This document shows positions 1-8,126 of a stretch of DNA of 64,000 nt, one piece after another (within the stretch, counting starts at the first letter, position 1; every line of letters begins with the position of its first letter). Under the pieces are notes generated by a model. That model saw only the letters and a program-made list of their open reading frames with translations, was not told where the DNA came from and did no database searches. Source of the stretch: Sphingomonas psychrotolerans (lineage in GTDB: Bacteria > Pseudomonadota > Alphaproteobacteria > Sphingomonadales > Sphingomonadaceae); NCBI RefSeq assembly GCF_002796605.1, contig NZ_CP024923.1, positions 3,665,501 through 3,729,500 of the forward strand, read 5' to 3'. Made by a program: the position numbers and the translations under genes.

Positions 1-280
1 CGCGGAACTCGTAGCTCAGTTTGCCGCTGGCGATCCATTCGCGGCGCAGCGGCTCCATGCCCTCGGCGGCGAACGCCCCGCAGGTCGGGCACGTGCGCGA
101 GCCATATTCGACCAGCTTGATCGGCGCGTTCGGGTTGCCCTGCCGGAACCCGCCTTCCGGCGTTTTGACGACGACATTGACCCAGTTGGCAGCGGGCGCG
201 CGGCGTGCCTGTTGCGCCGCTACCGGCGACCCGATGCCGACCAGCAGCAACAGCGCCGCGGCGAGAAGACGAAATGCCAT
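1..280 (-). CDS. DsbA-family thioredoxin-fold protein, periplasmic (3' part cut by window edge)
   Basis: The first 93 residues of a secreted thiol-disulfide protein are present; the rest lies left of the window. The N-terminus is a signal peptide (MAFRLLAAALLLLVG, likely cut after VAAQQ). It is followed by NAPIKLVEYGSRTCPTCGAF, the first strand and CxxC active site (CPTC) of DsbA-like thioredoxin domains. The family oxidises or isomerises disulfides in exported proteins. The ATG directly follows the TAA stop of the dciA-like gene upstream, so the two are probably co-transcribed. Whether it is an oxidase or a reductase partner cannot be told from this fragment. Confidence 0.85.
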   Translation of the reverse strand, partial: MAFRLLAAALLLLVGIGSPVAAQQARRAPAANWVNVVVKTPEGGFRQGNPNAPIKLVEYGSRTCPTCGAFAAEGMEPLRREWIASGKLSYEFR

Positions 281-823
281 TTAGTCGATCCTGCCGAGCT
301 TGATGCCTTCGGCCGCCGCGACTCCGGCGGCGAGCGATTCGAGAACTGCCTTGAGTTCGGGGTCGACGATGCCGCGCAGGCTGTCGCCCATCGCCTCGGA
401 AAGCGGCGCGAGGCTGGCCGGCGCTGTCGCTCTGGCCGTGCGCTTGATCTCGCCCTGGCGAATCGCGACGCGGGCCACCGCGGCATAGCCGAAGAAGCGA
501 TTGACCCGCTCGATGATCTCGGGAGCGATATGCTGCATCATCGGTGCGTGCGCGCCGCCGACGACGAGGCTTAGCACCCCCTCGGCGCGCTTGCCCTGCG
601 GGAAGCGGATCGATTCGGGCATCGACACGCGGGCATAGCGCTCGCCGACGATCTCGCCCCAGCGGCTGACGATCGCATGCTGAACGAAGCCGAACTTCCG
701 AAATGCGGCGCGGCCGACATCGGGCAGAAGCTCCGAAACCGCGCGCGCGCGGTTCGATCGCGGCGGCTCGAGCTTCGGCTGGCGCGTGGTTGCGCGCTTC
801 GGTTTATCGGAGGCCTTCGTCAT
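281..823 (-). CDS. dciA: DUF721 / DciA-like protein (replicative helicase loader family)
   Basis: This 180-residue protein has the DUF721 pattern: an N-terminal helical part around RAVSELLPDVGRAAFRKFGF, a W-G-E-I-VG segment and a small beta domain ending near AVARVAIRQGEI. DciA is the ancestral DnaB helicase loader in bacteria without DnaC, and binds DNA and DnaB. The start was set at the internal ATG (MTKASDKPK) because the open frame further upstream would overlap the divergent mutY. Only about 28 bp separate the two divergent starts, so they must share a compact promoter region. The C-terminal half (about residues 120-180) is less typical. Calling it DciA rather than simply DUF721 is an inference. 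Confidence 0.75.
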   Translation of the reverse strand: MTKASDKPKRATTRQPKLEPPRSNRARAVSELLPDVGRAAFRKFGFVQHAIVSRWGEIVGERYARVSMPESIRFPQGKRAEGVLSLVVGGAHAPMMQHIAPEIIERVNRFFGYAAVARVAIRQGEIKRTARATAPASLAPLSEAMGDSLRGIVDPELKAVLESLAAGVAAAEGIKLGRID

Positions 824-851
824 TGCCGCCAACCCATGCCATAGGCGGGGC

Positions 852-1898
852 GTGCCCGACAACGTCCCTCGCGCAATCGCCGCCCCTCTGCTCAAATGGT
901 ATGACGCCCATGCGCGCGATTTGCCGTGGCGGGCGCGGCCGGGAGCCAACGCGCCCGACCCCTATCGCGTGTGGCTAAGCGAAGTGATGCTCCAGCAGAC
1001 CCAGGTCGCGAGCGTCATCCCCTATTTCGAGAAGTTCACGGCGCGCTGGCCGAGCTTCGAAGCATTGGCAGCTGCGGAGGATGCAGAGCTGATGGCGGCC
1101 TGGGCCGGGCTTGGTTATTATGCCCGGGCACGCAATTTGCTCGCCTGCGCCCGCGAAGTCGCCGCACGTGCGCGCATCCCGGAGACCGAAGCCGAGTTGC
1201 TCGGCCTGCCCGGCATCGGCGGCTATACCGCTGCGGCGATCGCCGCGATCGCCTTTGGTCAGCGCGCGGTGGTGGTCGACGCCAATGTGGAACGGGTGGT
1301 AACGCGACTGTTTGCGGTGACCGAGCCGCTGCCCGGGGTCCGGCCGAGGATCCGCTCGCTCACTGATTCGATCACCCCCGACGCCCGCGCGGGCGATTTC
1401 GCCCAGGCGATGATGGACCTGGGCTCCGGCATCTGCACGCCCCGCGCCCCGCGCTGCCTTGCCTGCCCGTTGCACGGGCAATGCGACGGCTTCGCCACCG
1501 GCGCGCCCGAGACGTTCCCGGTCAAGGCCGCGAAGCTGCCCAAGCCGCAGCGCTATGGCACTATGTTCTGGATCGAGCGCGACCACCGCGTGCTGCTCGT
1601 CCGCCGCCCGGCAAAGGGCCTGCTCGGCGGCATGCGCGCCTTGCCGACCGGGCCGTGGGGCGATTTGCCGCCTGGCCTCGCCGGCGCGCCGTTCGCGGCC
1701 GATTGGCGGCTGCTCGACGCGCAGGTTCGCCACGGTTTCACGCATTTCAACCTCGACGTGGCGCTTGCGGCTGCAACAATCGCGGCGCACACAGACGCGC
1801 CGGAGGGCGAATGGTGGCCGGTCGCCGACGTGGAAGCGGCGGGACTACCGACGGTGTTCGCCAAGGCGGTGAGGGTGTTCGGGAGGATGCATGCATAG
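852..1898 (+). CDS. mutY: Adenine DNA glycosylase MutY
   Basis: MutY removes adenine mispaired with 8-oxoguanine. The 348-residue protein shows the whole family plan: WLSEVMLQQTQV near the N-terminus with the catalytic Glu, the helix-hairpin-helix GLPGIGGYTAAAI, the catalytic Asp in VVDANVERV, and a 4Fe-4S cluster of four cysteines (C-x6-C-x2-C-x5-C around CTPRAPRCLACPLHGQC). A NUDIX-like C-terminal domain for 8-oxoG recognition follows (from about residue 220). The GTG at 852 was chosen because it gives the usual N-terminus before LLKWYDAHARDLPW and avoids overlap with dciA; an upstream in-frame GTG at 786 is possible but less likely. The 3' end overlaps the next gene by 8 bp. Confidence 0.95.
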   Translation: MPDNVPRAIAAPLLKWYDAHARDLPWRARPGANAPDPYRVWLSEVMLQQTQVASVIPYFEKFTARWPSFEALAAAEDAELMAAWAGLGYYARARNLLACAREVAARARIPETEAELLGLPGIGGYTAAAIAAIAFGQRAVVVDANVERVVTRLFAVTEPLPGVRPRIRSLTDSITPDARAGDFAQAMMDLGSGICTPRAPRCLACPLHGQCDGFATGAPETFPVKAAKLPKPQRYGTMFWIERDHRVLLVRRPAKGLLGGMRALPTGPWGDLPPGLAGAPFAADWRLLDAQVRHGFTHFNLDVALAAATIAAHTDAPEGEWWPVADVEAAGLPTVFAKAVRVFGRMHA

Positions 1899-3174
1899 CT
1901 GGCGGATATTCGGATCGATCGCGGCGCTGGCGCTCGCCAGTCCGGCCTGGCCACAAGCGACAGTGCCGCTGCCGTCGCGGACAGACCAAAGTCAGTCCGC
2001 AACTGCCGCTGTCGCGAAGCGCTACGTCGCCGAAGGTAGGGTTCCAGGCATCGTTATCCTGAGTGGAGTCGGCAATGCTCCGCCGCGTGTGGTTTCCGAG
2101 GGCCGCATCTCGCTCGAGCCGAATGCGCCGGCGGCGGACGTGGACAGCCTGTGGCGGGTCTATTCGATGACCAAGCCGATCACCGGCATCGCGGCGATGA
2201 TCCTCGTCGAGGAAGGCAAGCTCAAGCTCGACCAGCCGATCAGCGACTTCATCCCCGCGTTCAAGGACATGAAGGTCCTCGTCGATCCTGCCAGGGACCT
2301 GACCAGCCGGCCCGCGACTCGCCCGATCACCGTGCGCCATCTGCTCACCCACACTGCCGGGTTCGGCTATACGATCATCACCAAGGGTCCGTTGCTCGAC
2401 GAGTATAACCGTCTCGGAATCAATCCGGCTGCGGTCAACGCGCTGATGGAACCGAACATGCGCGCGGCCCGGCCCAAGAGCCTCGAAGAGTTCGCCAACC
2501 GCGTTGCGACGTTGCCGCTGCTCTCGGATCCTGGTGACAGATGGAGCTATTCGATCGGGCTCGACGTGCTCGGCCGGGTGATCGAAGTCGCCGGCGGCAT
2601 GCCGTTCGACCAGTTCGTGCAAACGCGCATCTTCGACCCGCTCAAGATGCGCGCGAGTTATTGGACAGTGCCGCAGGACAAGGCGGGCATTCTCGCCACC
2701 AACTATATGACGCCCAAGCTGGCGATCGATACCGGCGCCGCCTCAGTCTGGCTCCAGCCGCCGAGCTTCCCTTATGGCGGTGCCGGTCTCGCCATGTCGG
2801 CGCGCGACTATGATCGCTTCCTCCACATGCTCGTTAATGGCGGCGAACTGGACGGCGCCCGCATCCTCAAACCGGAGACGGTGAAGCTGGCGATGTCGGA
2901 CCTCCTGCCCGCGAGCGTCGACCGGTCGACGCTGGCGCATATGACTGCGGACAGCGGGGTGCCGATCGGCTTTGGCGCCGGGGGCTCGGTCTATCTCGCC
3001 GACAAGCCCGGCGGGCCCGGCAAAGGCACTTTCGGTTGGGGCGGTGCGGCGGGGACTATCGGCTGGGCCGATCCCGTGCGCAAGCTGCGCGGCGTGGCGA
3101 TGATCAACACCTTCAGCGACAAGGACCTCAAGCGCGAGGCATCGAAAGCAATCTACGCCGATCTTGCCCAATGA
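1891..3174 (+). CDS. Serine hydrolase, beta-lactamase class C / EstB-type esterase
   Basis: This 427-residue exported enzyme has a signal peptide (MHSWRIFGSIAALALASPAWPQ). The family's serine-lysine dyad is SMTK (about residue 92), and a YSIGLDVLG block supplies the conserved Tyr. The C-terminal motif that replaces KTG is in the stretch GWGGAAGTIGWADP. Relatives are periplasmic esterases, D-amino peptidases or transesterases; few hydrolyse beta-lactams. It overlaps mutY by 8 bp and the nudC frame follows at once, so the three are probably co-transcribed although functionally unrelated. The substrate is unknown. Confidence 0.85.
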   Translation: MHSWRIFGSIAALALASPAWPQATVPLPSRTDQSQSATAAVAKRYVAEGRVPGIVILSGVGNAPPRVVSEGRISLEPNAPAADVDSLWRVYSMTKPITGIAAMILVEEGKLKLDQPISDFIPAFKDMKVLVDPARDLTSRPATRPITVRHLLTHTAGFGYTIITKGPLLDEYNRLGINPAAVNALMEPNMRAARPKSLEEFANRVATLPLLSDPGDRWSYSIGLDVLGRVIEVAGGMPFDQFVQTRIFDPLKMRASYWTVPQDKAGILATNYMTPKLAIDTGAASVWLQPPSFPYGGAGLAMSARDYDRFLHMLVNGGELDGARILKPETVKLAMSDLLPASVDRSTLAHMTADSGVPIGFGAGGSVYLADKPGGPGKGTFGWGGAAGTIGWADPVRKLRGVAMINTFSDKDLKREASKAIYADLAQ

Positions 3175-3184
3175 GTCCTGCAAA

Positions 3185-4054
3185 GTGAAGGCGCCTGGTT
3201 TCACCGGCGGAACCATCGATCGTGCCGATCGGGTCCGTCATGATCCCGCACTGCTGCGCGAGGCCGAGGTCGATCCGCGCGCCCGGCTGCTCGTGCTCCA
3301 CGGGCTTGATCCCGAACTCGATCAAGCCGACCGCCTCGTCTGGACCGCGCTCGACGCCGCGACCACCGAGCGGCTGTTTCTCGGCTTTGACGACGGCGCG
3401 CCGCTGTTCGCGGCCGCCCCGCCGCCGGGCCAACCGCTCCCCGGCGGCCGCTCACCTGCTCTGTTCGCGATGCTCGACCGTTTCCGCGCCGGCGACGCGG
3501 CGCTCTATGCCGCAGCGCGCAGCCTCGTCGACTGGCATTCGCGACACGGCTTTTGCGCGGTTTGCGGCATCGCCACGGCGATCTTCCGCGCTGGCTGGGC
3601 GCGCCAGTGCCCCAACTGCCATGCCGAGCATTTCCCGCGCGTCGATCCGGTGGTGATCATGCTCGCTGAACGCGGCGACAAGGTGCTGCTCGGCCGCCAG
3701 CCGCCCTGGCCGGCAGGCCGCTACTCTGCGCTCGCGGGGTTCCTCGAAGTCGGTGAGTCGATCGAGGAGGCGGTCCGCCGCGAGATATTCGAGGAAGCCG
3801 GCGTCCGCGTCGGCGCGGTGCGCTATGTCGCCAGCCAGCCCTGGCCGTTCCCCTCCTCGCTGATGATCGCCTGCATCGGCGCGGCCGAGGGCGAGGCAAT
3901 CACTATCGACACCCACGAGCTCGAGGACGCGCGCTGGTTCACCCGCGACGAGGTCCGGCTGGCGTTGGCCGGCGACCCGGCGGCAACGTTCGGTGCCCCC
4001 CCGCCTTATGCGATTGCCCACACGCTGCTGACTGCCTGGATCGAGGGCCGATAA
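3185..4054 (+). CDS. nudC: NAD(P)+ diphosphatase / RNA decapping hydrolase NudC
   Basis: NudC splits NAD(H) and removes NAD caps from RNA 5' ends. The protein has a variable N-terminal domain, a zinc ribbon of two Cys pairs (CAVC and CPNC, about residues 119-138) and a complete Nudix box (GFLEVGESIEEAVRREIFEE). The SQPWPFPSS signature, which separates NudC from other Nudix enzymes, follows. The start is uncertain: a TTG at 3164 overlaps the upstream stop, while the GTG used here gives the typical VKAPGFTGG beginning. Length (289 residues) is near the family norm. Confidence 0.93.
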   Translation: MKAPGFTGGTIDRADRVRHDPALLREAEVDPRARLLVLHGLDPELDQADRLVWTALDAATTERLFLGFDDGAPLFAAAPPPGQPLPGGRSPALFAMLDRFRAGDAALYAAARSLVDWHSRHGFCAVCGIATAIFRAGWARQCPNCHAEHFPRVDPVVIMLAERGDKVLLGRQPPWPAGRYSALAGFLEVGESIEEAVRREIFEEAGVRVGAVRYVASQPWPFPSSLMIACIGAAEGEAITIDTHELEDARWFTRDEVRLALAGDPAATFGAPPPYAIAHTLLTAWIEGR

Positions 4055-4130
4055 CCGGTACAATCGATGGCGCGACGGGATTGGTGCCGGTTGCCCAGGC
4101 AGCTGGCTGGTGCCCGCGGCGTGCCTCGCG

Positions 4131-4346
4131 TCACTCTTCCTCGGGGGCCGCCTCGTCTTCGTCGTCGACGGCGAGGGCGTCGTCCTCGTCATTGTCGAGT
4201 TGCTCCTCGATCGCCTCGACGATCAGGTCGAGCTGCTCGAAGCCGGCAGTGAACTCGATCGTTTCGCCGTCCTCATCCTCGAGGTGCAGCGTGTAGTCGC
4301 CCGCGCTATCGGGGGTGATCGTGAACTGCGCCAGGGTCCGTGCCAT
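4131..4346 (-). CDS. Small acidic protein of unknown function
   Basis: A 71-residue protein with a strong ribosome binding site (AAGGAGC, 8 bases before the ATG). The N-terminal half (MARTLAQFTITPDSAGDY) looks like a short beta-sheet region. The C-terminal third is almost entirely Asp/Glu (QLDNDEDDALAVDDEDEAAP), giving a very low isoelectric point. It lies convergent to nudC and divergent to hrpB. I do not recognise a named family. The clean start signal and strong compositional structure make it likely to be a real gene. Confidence 0.7.
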   Translation of the reverse strand: MARTLAQFTITPDSAGDYTLHLEDEDGETIEFTAGFEQLDLIVEAIEEQLDNDEDDALAVDDEDEAAPEEE

Positions 4347-4407
4347 GTCTCATGCTCCTTAGGCTTCGATTGCGCCCAACCCCGCTTTGGGGAATTGGTT
4401 GCGCACG

Positions 4408-6861
4408 ATGAGTGAGACTCTGCCGATCCACGCCGTTTTGCCCGAATTGCTCGCCGCGTTGCGCGATGCGAGCAATGCCGTGCTGGTCGCGCCGCCGGGC
4501 GCGGGCAAGACCACTGCGGTGGCGCCGGCCTTGCTCGGCGAACCGTGGTGCGCCGGCGAGATCCTGCTGCTCTCGCCGCGCCGGCTGGCCGCGCGCGCGG
4601 CGGCCGAGCGGATGGCGGCACTCGCCGACGAGCCGGTCGGCAGGACCTTCGGCTATGCCACCCGGATGGACAGCAAGCGCTCGGCGACGACGCGAGTGAC
4701 GGTCGTCACCGAGGGCATTTTCGTCAATCGCATCCAGAGCGATCCCGAGCTGGCGGGCATCTCGGCGGTATTGTTCGACGAAGTGCATGAGCGCAGCCTC
4801 GATAGCGATTTCGGGCTGGCACTGGCGCTCGACGCGCAGGCGGCGCTGCGGCCCGATCTGCGGCTGGTGGCGATGTCGGCGACGCTCGACGGATCGCGCT
4901 TCTCAGGCCTGATGGGCGATGCGCTGGTCGTGGAGAGCGAAGGGCGCAGCTGGCCGCTGACGCTGCGTCATCTCGGGCGGGCGGCCGAGGCGCGGATCGA
5001 GGACAGCGTCGCCGCCGCGGTGCGCACCGCGCTGCGCGAGGCGGAGGGCGGGGTGCTCGCTTTCCTGCCCGGCGTGGGAGAGATCGAGCGGACCGCCGAG
5101 CGGCTCGAAGGACTCGACGGCGTGGCATTGCACCGGTTGCATGGCAGCATGGAGCCGGCCGCGCAGCGTGCCGCGATCGGCCCGGATCGCGAGGGGCGCC
5201 GAAAGATCGTGCTGGCGACGTCGATCGCCGAGACCTCGCTGACGCTCGACGGGATCCGGGTGGTGGTCGATTCGGGGCTGGCCCGGCGGCCGCGCTACGA
5301 TCGGGCCGCGGGGATGACTCGCCTGGTCACCGAGCGGGCGAGCCAGGCCGCGGCGACCCAGCGCGCCGGGCGCGCGGCGCGGCAGGGGCCTGGGGTCGCC
5401 TATCGGCTGTGGGAGGAGGCGGCGACCGCGGGGCTGCCGCGCTTCGATCCGCCCGAGATCCTCGAGGCGGACCTGTCGGCATTGCTGCTCGATTGCGCCC
5501 TGTGGGGCGTCGCCGATCCGCGCGAACTACGCTGGCTCGATCCGCCGCCCGAGGCCGCGGTGAGCGAGGCGCGGCGGCGGCTGACGGCGCTCGCGGCGCT
5601 CGACGGCGACGGCCGGCCGACAGCGCACGGCAAGGCGATCGCCCGGCTGCCGCTGCCGCCGCGGCTGGGGCACATGCTGGTGCGGGCCGGCGAGATGGGG
5701 CTGGCCAAGACCGCGGCCGAAGTCGCGGTTTTGCTCGGCGAGCGGGGGCTGGGCGGCAATGACGCCGATCTCGAACTGCGCTTGCGGCGCTGGCGGGGGG
5801 AGCGCGGGCAGCGGGCGGAGAATGGCAGAAGGCTGGCGGAGCGGTGGAGCAAACTCGCTCCCCTTCCGCTTGCTGCCACAGCCTCTCCCGCGAGCGGAGA
5901 AGCGTTAGCCACCTGCATTGCCCTCGCTTTCCCTGACCGGATCGCGCGGCGGCGGGATGCTTCGGGCGAGAATTGGGCGTCGGCGGGCGGGCGCGGGTTT
6001 CGGCTCGACCCGGCCTCGCCGCTGGCGCGGGCCGAATGGCTCGCGGTGGCCGAGACGCAGGGCATGGCCGCGGGGGCGCGGATCCTGTCGGCGGCGCAGA
6101 TCGACTATGCGACGATCGAGGCGCTGTTCGGCAAGCGGATCGAGACGCGGCGCAGCGCCAGCTTCGACTCCGCCACCGGGCGGGTCGAGGCAGTGCGCGA
6201 GCGGCGGCTGGGGGCGCTGCGGCTGTCTTCAGGGCCGGATAGCGGGCCGGTCGACACCGCCGCCTTGCTGCTCGAGGCGGTGCGCGCGCATGGCCTTGCG
6301 CTGCTGCCTTGGTCCGAGACTGCGCAGGCATTGCGGCTGCGGGCGCGGTTCGCCGGGATCGATGCGCTGGAGGATCCGGCTTTGCTCGCCGGGCTCGACG
6401 ATTGGCTGCCGCCGTTGCTCGACGGCAAGCGCCGGCTCGATGCCGTGGCGGCCGAGGGGCTGACCCAGGCGCTGCACAATCTGCTCGGCTGGGACGGACA
6501 GAAGACGCTCGACCGGCTGGCGCCGGCGCGGCTCGAGACGCCCGCCGGATCGAGCCATGCGATCGATTATGGCGCCGAGGCGGGGCCGACCGTCGAAGTG
6601 CGGGTGCAGGCGTTGTTCGGGCTCGCCGCGCATCCGATGCTCGGCGACGGCACGCCTTTGGTGCTGAGCCTGACTTCGCCGGCGGGGCGTCCGATCCAGA
6701 CGACGCGCGATTTGCCCGGTTTCTGGGCGGGGAGCTGGGTGGCGGTGGCCAAGGAGATGCGCGGGCGCTACCCCAAGCATCCATGGCCCGACGATCCGGC
6801 GAGCGCTTCGGCGACGCTCAAGACCAAAAAGGCTGATGCAAGGAACGCCGCGGCGCGTTAG
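4408..6861 (+). CDS. hrpB: ATP-dependent helicase HrpB (DEAH-box family)
   Basis: This 817-residue protein has all parts of HrpB: Walker A APPGAGKTTAV near residue 35, the DEVH box (LFDEVHERS), SAT (VAMSATLDG), motif V/VI with QRAGRAARQGPG, a helicase-associated domain and the HrpB C-terminal region ending in PKHPWPDDP. HrpB is a DExH helicase whose cellular role is poorly defined. The ATG at 4408 was chosen over the TTG at 4387 because the family begins just before the PIHAVLPELLAAL stretch. Residues around 480-505 are encoded by a compositionally different stretch (about 5853-5910) with a CTCCCGCGAGCGGAG palindrome, which may be an in-frame repeat insertion. Confidence 0.95.
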   Translation: MSETLPIHAVLPELLAALRDASNAVLVAPPGAGKTTAVAPALLGEPWCAGEILLLSPRRLAARAAAERMAALADEPVGRTFGYATRMDSKRSATTRVTVVTEGIFVNRIQSDPELAGISAVLFDEVHERSLDSDFGLALALDAQAALRPDLRLVAMSATLDGSRFSGLMGDALVVESEGRSWPLTLRHLGRAAEARIEDSVAAAVRTALREAEGGVLAFLPGVGEIERTAERLEGLDGVALHRLHGSMEPAAQRAAIGPDREGRRKIVLATSIAETSLTLDGIRVVVDSGLARRPRYDRAAGMTRLVTERASQAAATQRAGRAARQGPGVAYRLWEEAATAGLPRFDPPEILEADLSALLLDCALWGVADPRELRWLDPPPEAAVSEARRRLTALAALDGDGRPTAHGKAIARLPLPPRLGHMLVRAGEMGLAKTAAEVAVLLGERGLGGNDADLELRLRRWRGERGQRAENGRRLAERWSKLAPLPLAATASPASGEALATCIALAFPDRIARRRDASGENWASAGGRGFRLDPASPLARAEWLAVAETQGMAAGARILSAAQIDYATIEALFGKRIETRRSASFDSATGRVEAVRERRLGALRLSSGPDSGPVDTAALLLEAVRAHGLALLPWSETAQALRLRARFAGIDALEDPALLAGLDDWLPPLLDGKRRLDAVAAEGLTQALHNLLGWDGQKTLDRLAPARLETPAGSSHAIDYGAEAGPTVEVRVQALFGLAAHPMLGDGTPLVLSLTSPAGRPIQTTRDLPGFWAGSWVAVAKEMRGRYPKHPWPDDPASASATLKTKKADARNAAAR

Positions 6862-6888
6862 AGGCGCAGAGGTCACAAGGAGGCCCAG

Positions 6889-7170
6889 GTGAAGACTGCC
6901 CGTATCTATCAGCGCCCGAAGAACGCGATGCAGTCGGGCCGCGCCCGCACCGATCAATGGATGCTCGAGCTTGAGTCCGTGACTCCGCAGGAAGCCGATC
7001 CGCTGACCGGCTGGAACGGCGGCGGCGACACGTCGAACCAGATCCGCATCGGCTTTCCGACGCTGGAGGCGGCGAAGGCGCATGCCGAGCGCGAAGGCTA
7101 TGCCTATCACGTGGTGCCGGCGCCGGAGCGCAAACTCAAGCTGCAGGCCTACGCCGACAATTTCCGCTGA
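6889..7170 (+). CDS. ETC complex I subunit, NDUFS4-like accessory subunit
   Basis: This 93-residue protein matches the 'ETC complex I subunit conserved region' family, the alphaproteobacterial relatives of mitochondrial NDUFS4 (18 kDa). Visible landmarks are the start MKTARIYQRPKNAMQSG, the WMLELE strand and the segment GWNGGGDTSNQIRIGFPTL. It is an accessory subunit of NADH:ubiquinone oxidoreductase on the cytoplasmic side. Translation begins at GTG, preceded by a near-perfect AAGGAGG at 6877-6883. It lies alone, away from the nuo operon, as is usual for this gene. Confidence 0.92.
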   Translation: MKTARIYQRPKNAMQSGRARTDQWMLELESVTPQEADPLTGWNGGGDTSNQIRIGFPTLEAAKAHAEREGYAYHVVPAPERKLKLQAYADNFR

Positions 7171-7541
7171 GCGGAGGGAAAGGCGCACTCGCGTCGCGCG
7201 GAATCGGGGCGTTCGGCGATTGCGATCGCTTTCCGAGGGGGAACGCGGAACAAGTAAACGCCGAAGTTGACACCAGGTTGACAGCGTGTCGCTGCTTTGG
7301 CCGGTGGATGTCTGCACGTTTGCCGGGCGCGCGCGGGGCGCGGATGTTTCGCGCGGGCTTTTGTCGACGATGCCAAAGAGCGGACCGGTGCGAGTCGCCT
7401 TCGGCGTATCAGGCGAAATCCAACATTGGTAGTGCGTGGGCGGGCTGCCGGGGCAAGCGCGTCCGAAGTGGTGCGATCTCCGCTCCTGACCGTCACCCTG
7501 GCCTTTTGCCGGGAGTCAGCGGGCGGCAGGCTGTGCGGCCG
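7171..7541. other. Intergenic region upstream of the GIY-YIG gene
   Basis: This 371-base stretch has no convincing gene. The short open frames across it lack start signals and family-like features. Its last 50 bases hold a decayed copy of the palindrome that also closes the GIY-YIG gene. No promoter could be assigned with confidence. Confidence 0.6.
7491..7519. repeat. Degenerate copy of the CCCCGGC palindrome (upstream flank of GIY-YIG)
   Basis: CGTCACCCTGGCCTTTTGCC followed by GGGAGTC is a mismatched version of the palindrome found intact at 7866, 8091, 17416, 17495 and 22077. It lies 22 bp before the ATG of the GIY-YIG gene. Confidence 0.65.
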
Positions 7542-7892
7542 ATGATCGAGGGCACGCCTTGCGTCTACGTCCTCGCGAACCGCTGCAATGGTGCGCTCTA
7601 TGTCGGCGTGACTTCCAACCTGGTCGGCCGGATGATCCAGCATCGCGAGGGCGCGTTCGACGGGCACACGAAACGCTACCGCATTCACCGGCTGGTCTGG
7701 TTCGAGACCGGGGAGTCGATGGAAGGCGCGATCGCGCGGGAGAAGCGGCTCAAGCGCTGGCGGCGCGAGTGGAAGCGCAATCTGATCGAGCGCGAGAATC
7801 CGGCGTGGAACGACCTTGCGGTCGGGGCTGGGGCTGGCGCCGCTGGGGGTGTGACGGGCGGCTTGGTGGACCCCGGCACAAGGCCGGGGTGA
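7542..7892 (+). CDS. Small GIY-YIG nuclease-domain protein
   Basis: This 116-residue single-domain protein is of the UPF0213/YhbQ-like type. The GIY and YIG positions appear as VYVLANRCNGALYVGVTSNL. The following Arg-His segment (GRMIQHREG) and the Glu of the SMEGAIAREKRLKRW helix are the expected catalytic residues. Members are presumed DNA nicking or repair endonucleases and are often multicopy in alphaproteobacteria. The last eight residues (VDPGTRPG) and the stop codon are encoded by the intergenic palindrome itself. A decayed palindrome precedes the gene, and a decayed copy of its own 3' end follows it, which suggests a mobile or repeatedly duplicated unit. Confidence 0.88.
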   Translation: MIEGTPCVYVLANRCNGALYVGVTSNLVGRMIQHREGAFDGHTKRYRIHRLVWFETGESMEGAIAREKRLKRWRREWKRNLIERENPAWNDLAVGAGAGAAGGVTGGLVDPGTRPG

Positions 7893-7895
7893 CGG
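7866..7895. repeat. CCCCGGC palindrome overlapping the GIY-YIG stop codon
   Basis: GTGGACCCCGGCACAAGGCC followed by GGGGTGACGG. The stem is ACCCCGGC / GCCGGGGT. The gene's TGA at 7890-7892 lies inside it. Confidence 0.9.
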
Positions 7896-7932
7896 TTTGG
7901 GTGTTGGGGCGTCGCTTGCCATCCTTCCCATC

Positions 7933-7960
7933 GTCATCCCGGACTTGTTCCGGGATCCAC
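7933..7960. repeat. Related palindrome with an ATCCCGGA stem
   Basis: GTCATCCCGGACTTGTTCCG followed by GGATCCAC: a second sequence variant of the repeat, oriented opposite to the one at 7866. Confidence 0.85.
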
Positions 7961-7980
7961 GGTGCGCCGAGGTAAGACGG

Positions 7981-8090
7981 ATGCGACGGCACGGCGCGCT
8001 GGCGACGTGGCCAGAAGCGCAGATCGAGCGAGAGAACCCTGCGGGGAACGACCTTGCGGTGAAGCCGCTGGCGGTGTGGCGGGTGGCACA
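7981..8090 (+). pseudogene. Decayed duplicate of the GIY-YIG gene 3' end
   Basis: One frame reads RHGALATWPEAQIERENPAG then NDLAV, aligning with LKRWRREWKRNLIERENPAW then NDLAV of the intact gene about 240 bp upstream. The DNA similarity continues to the next palindrome at 8091, as in the intact copy. There is no start, no GIY or YIG motif and no catalytic residues, so it is only a remnant. Confidence 0.75.
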
Positions 8091-8120
8091 GTGGACCCCG
8101 GCACAAGGCCGGGGTGACGG
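8091..8120. repeat. CCCCGGC palindrome closing the GIY-YIG remnant
   Basis: GTGGACCCCGGCACAAGGCC followed by GGGGTGACGG, identical over 30 bases to the copy at 7866. It sits just before the stop codon of the convergent gene at 8127 and could act as a terminator for it. Confidence 0.9.
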
Positions 8121-8126
8121 GATTTC

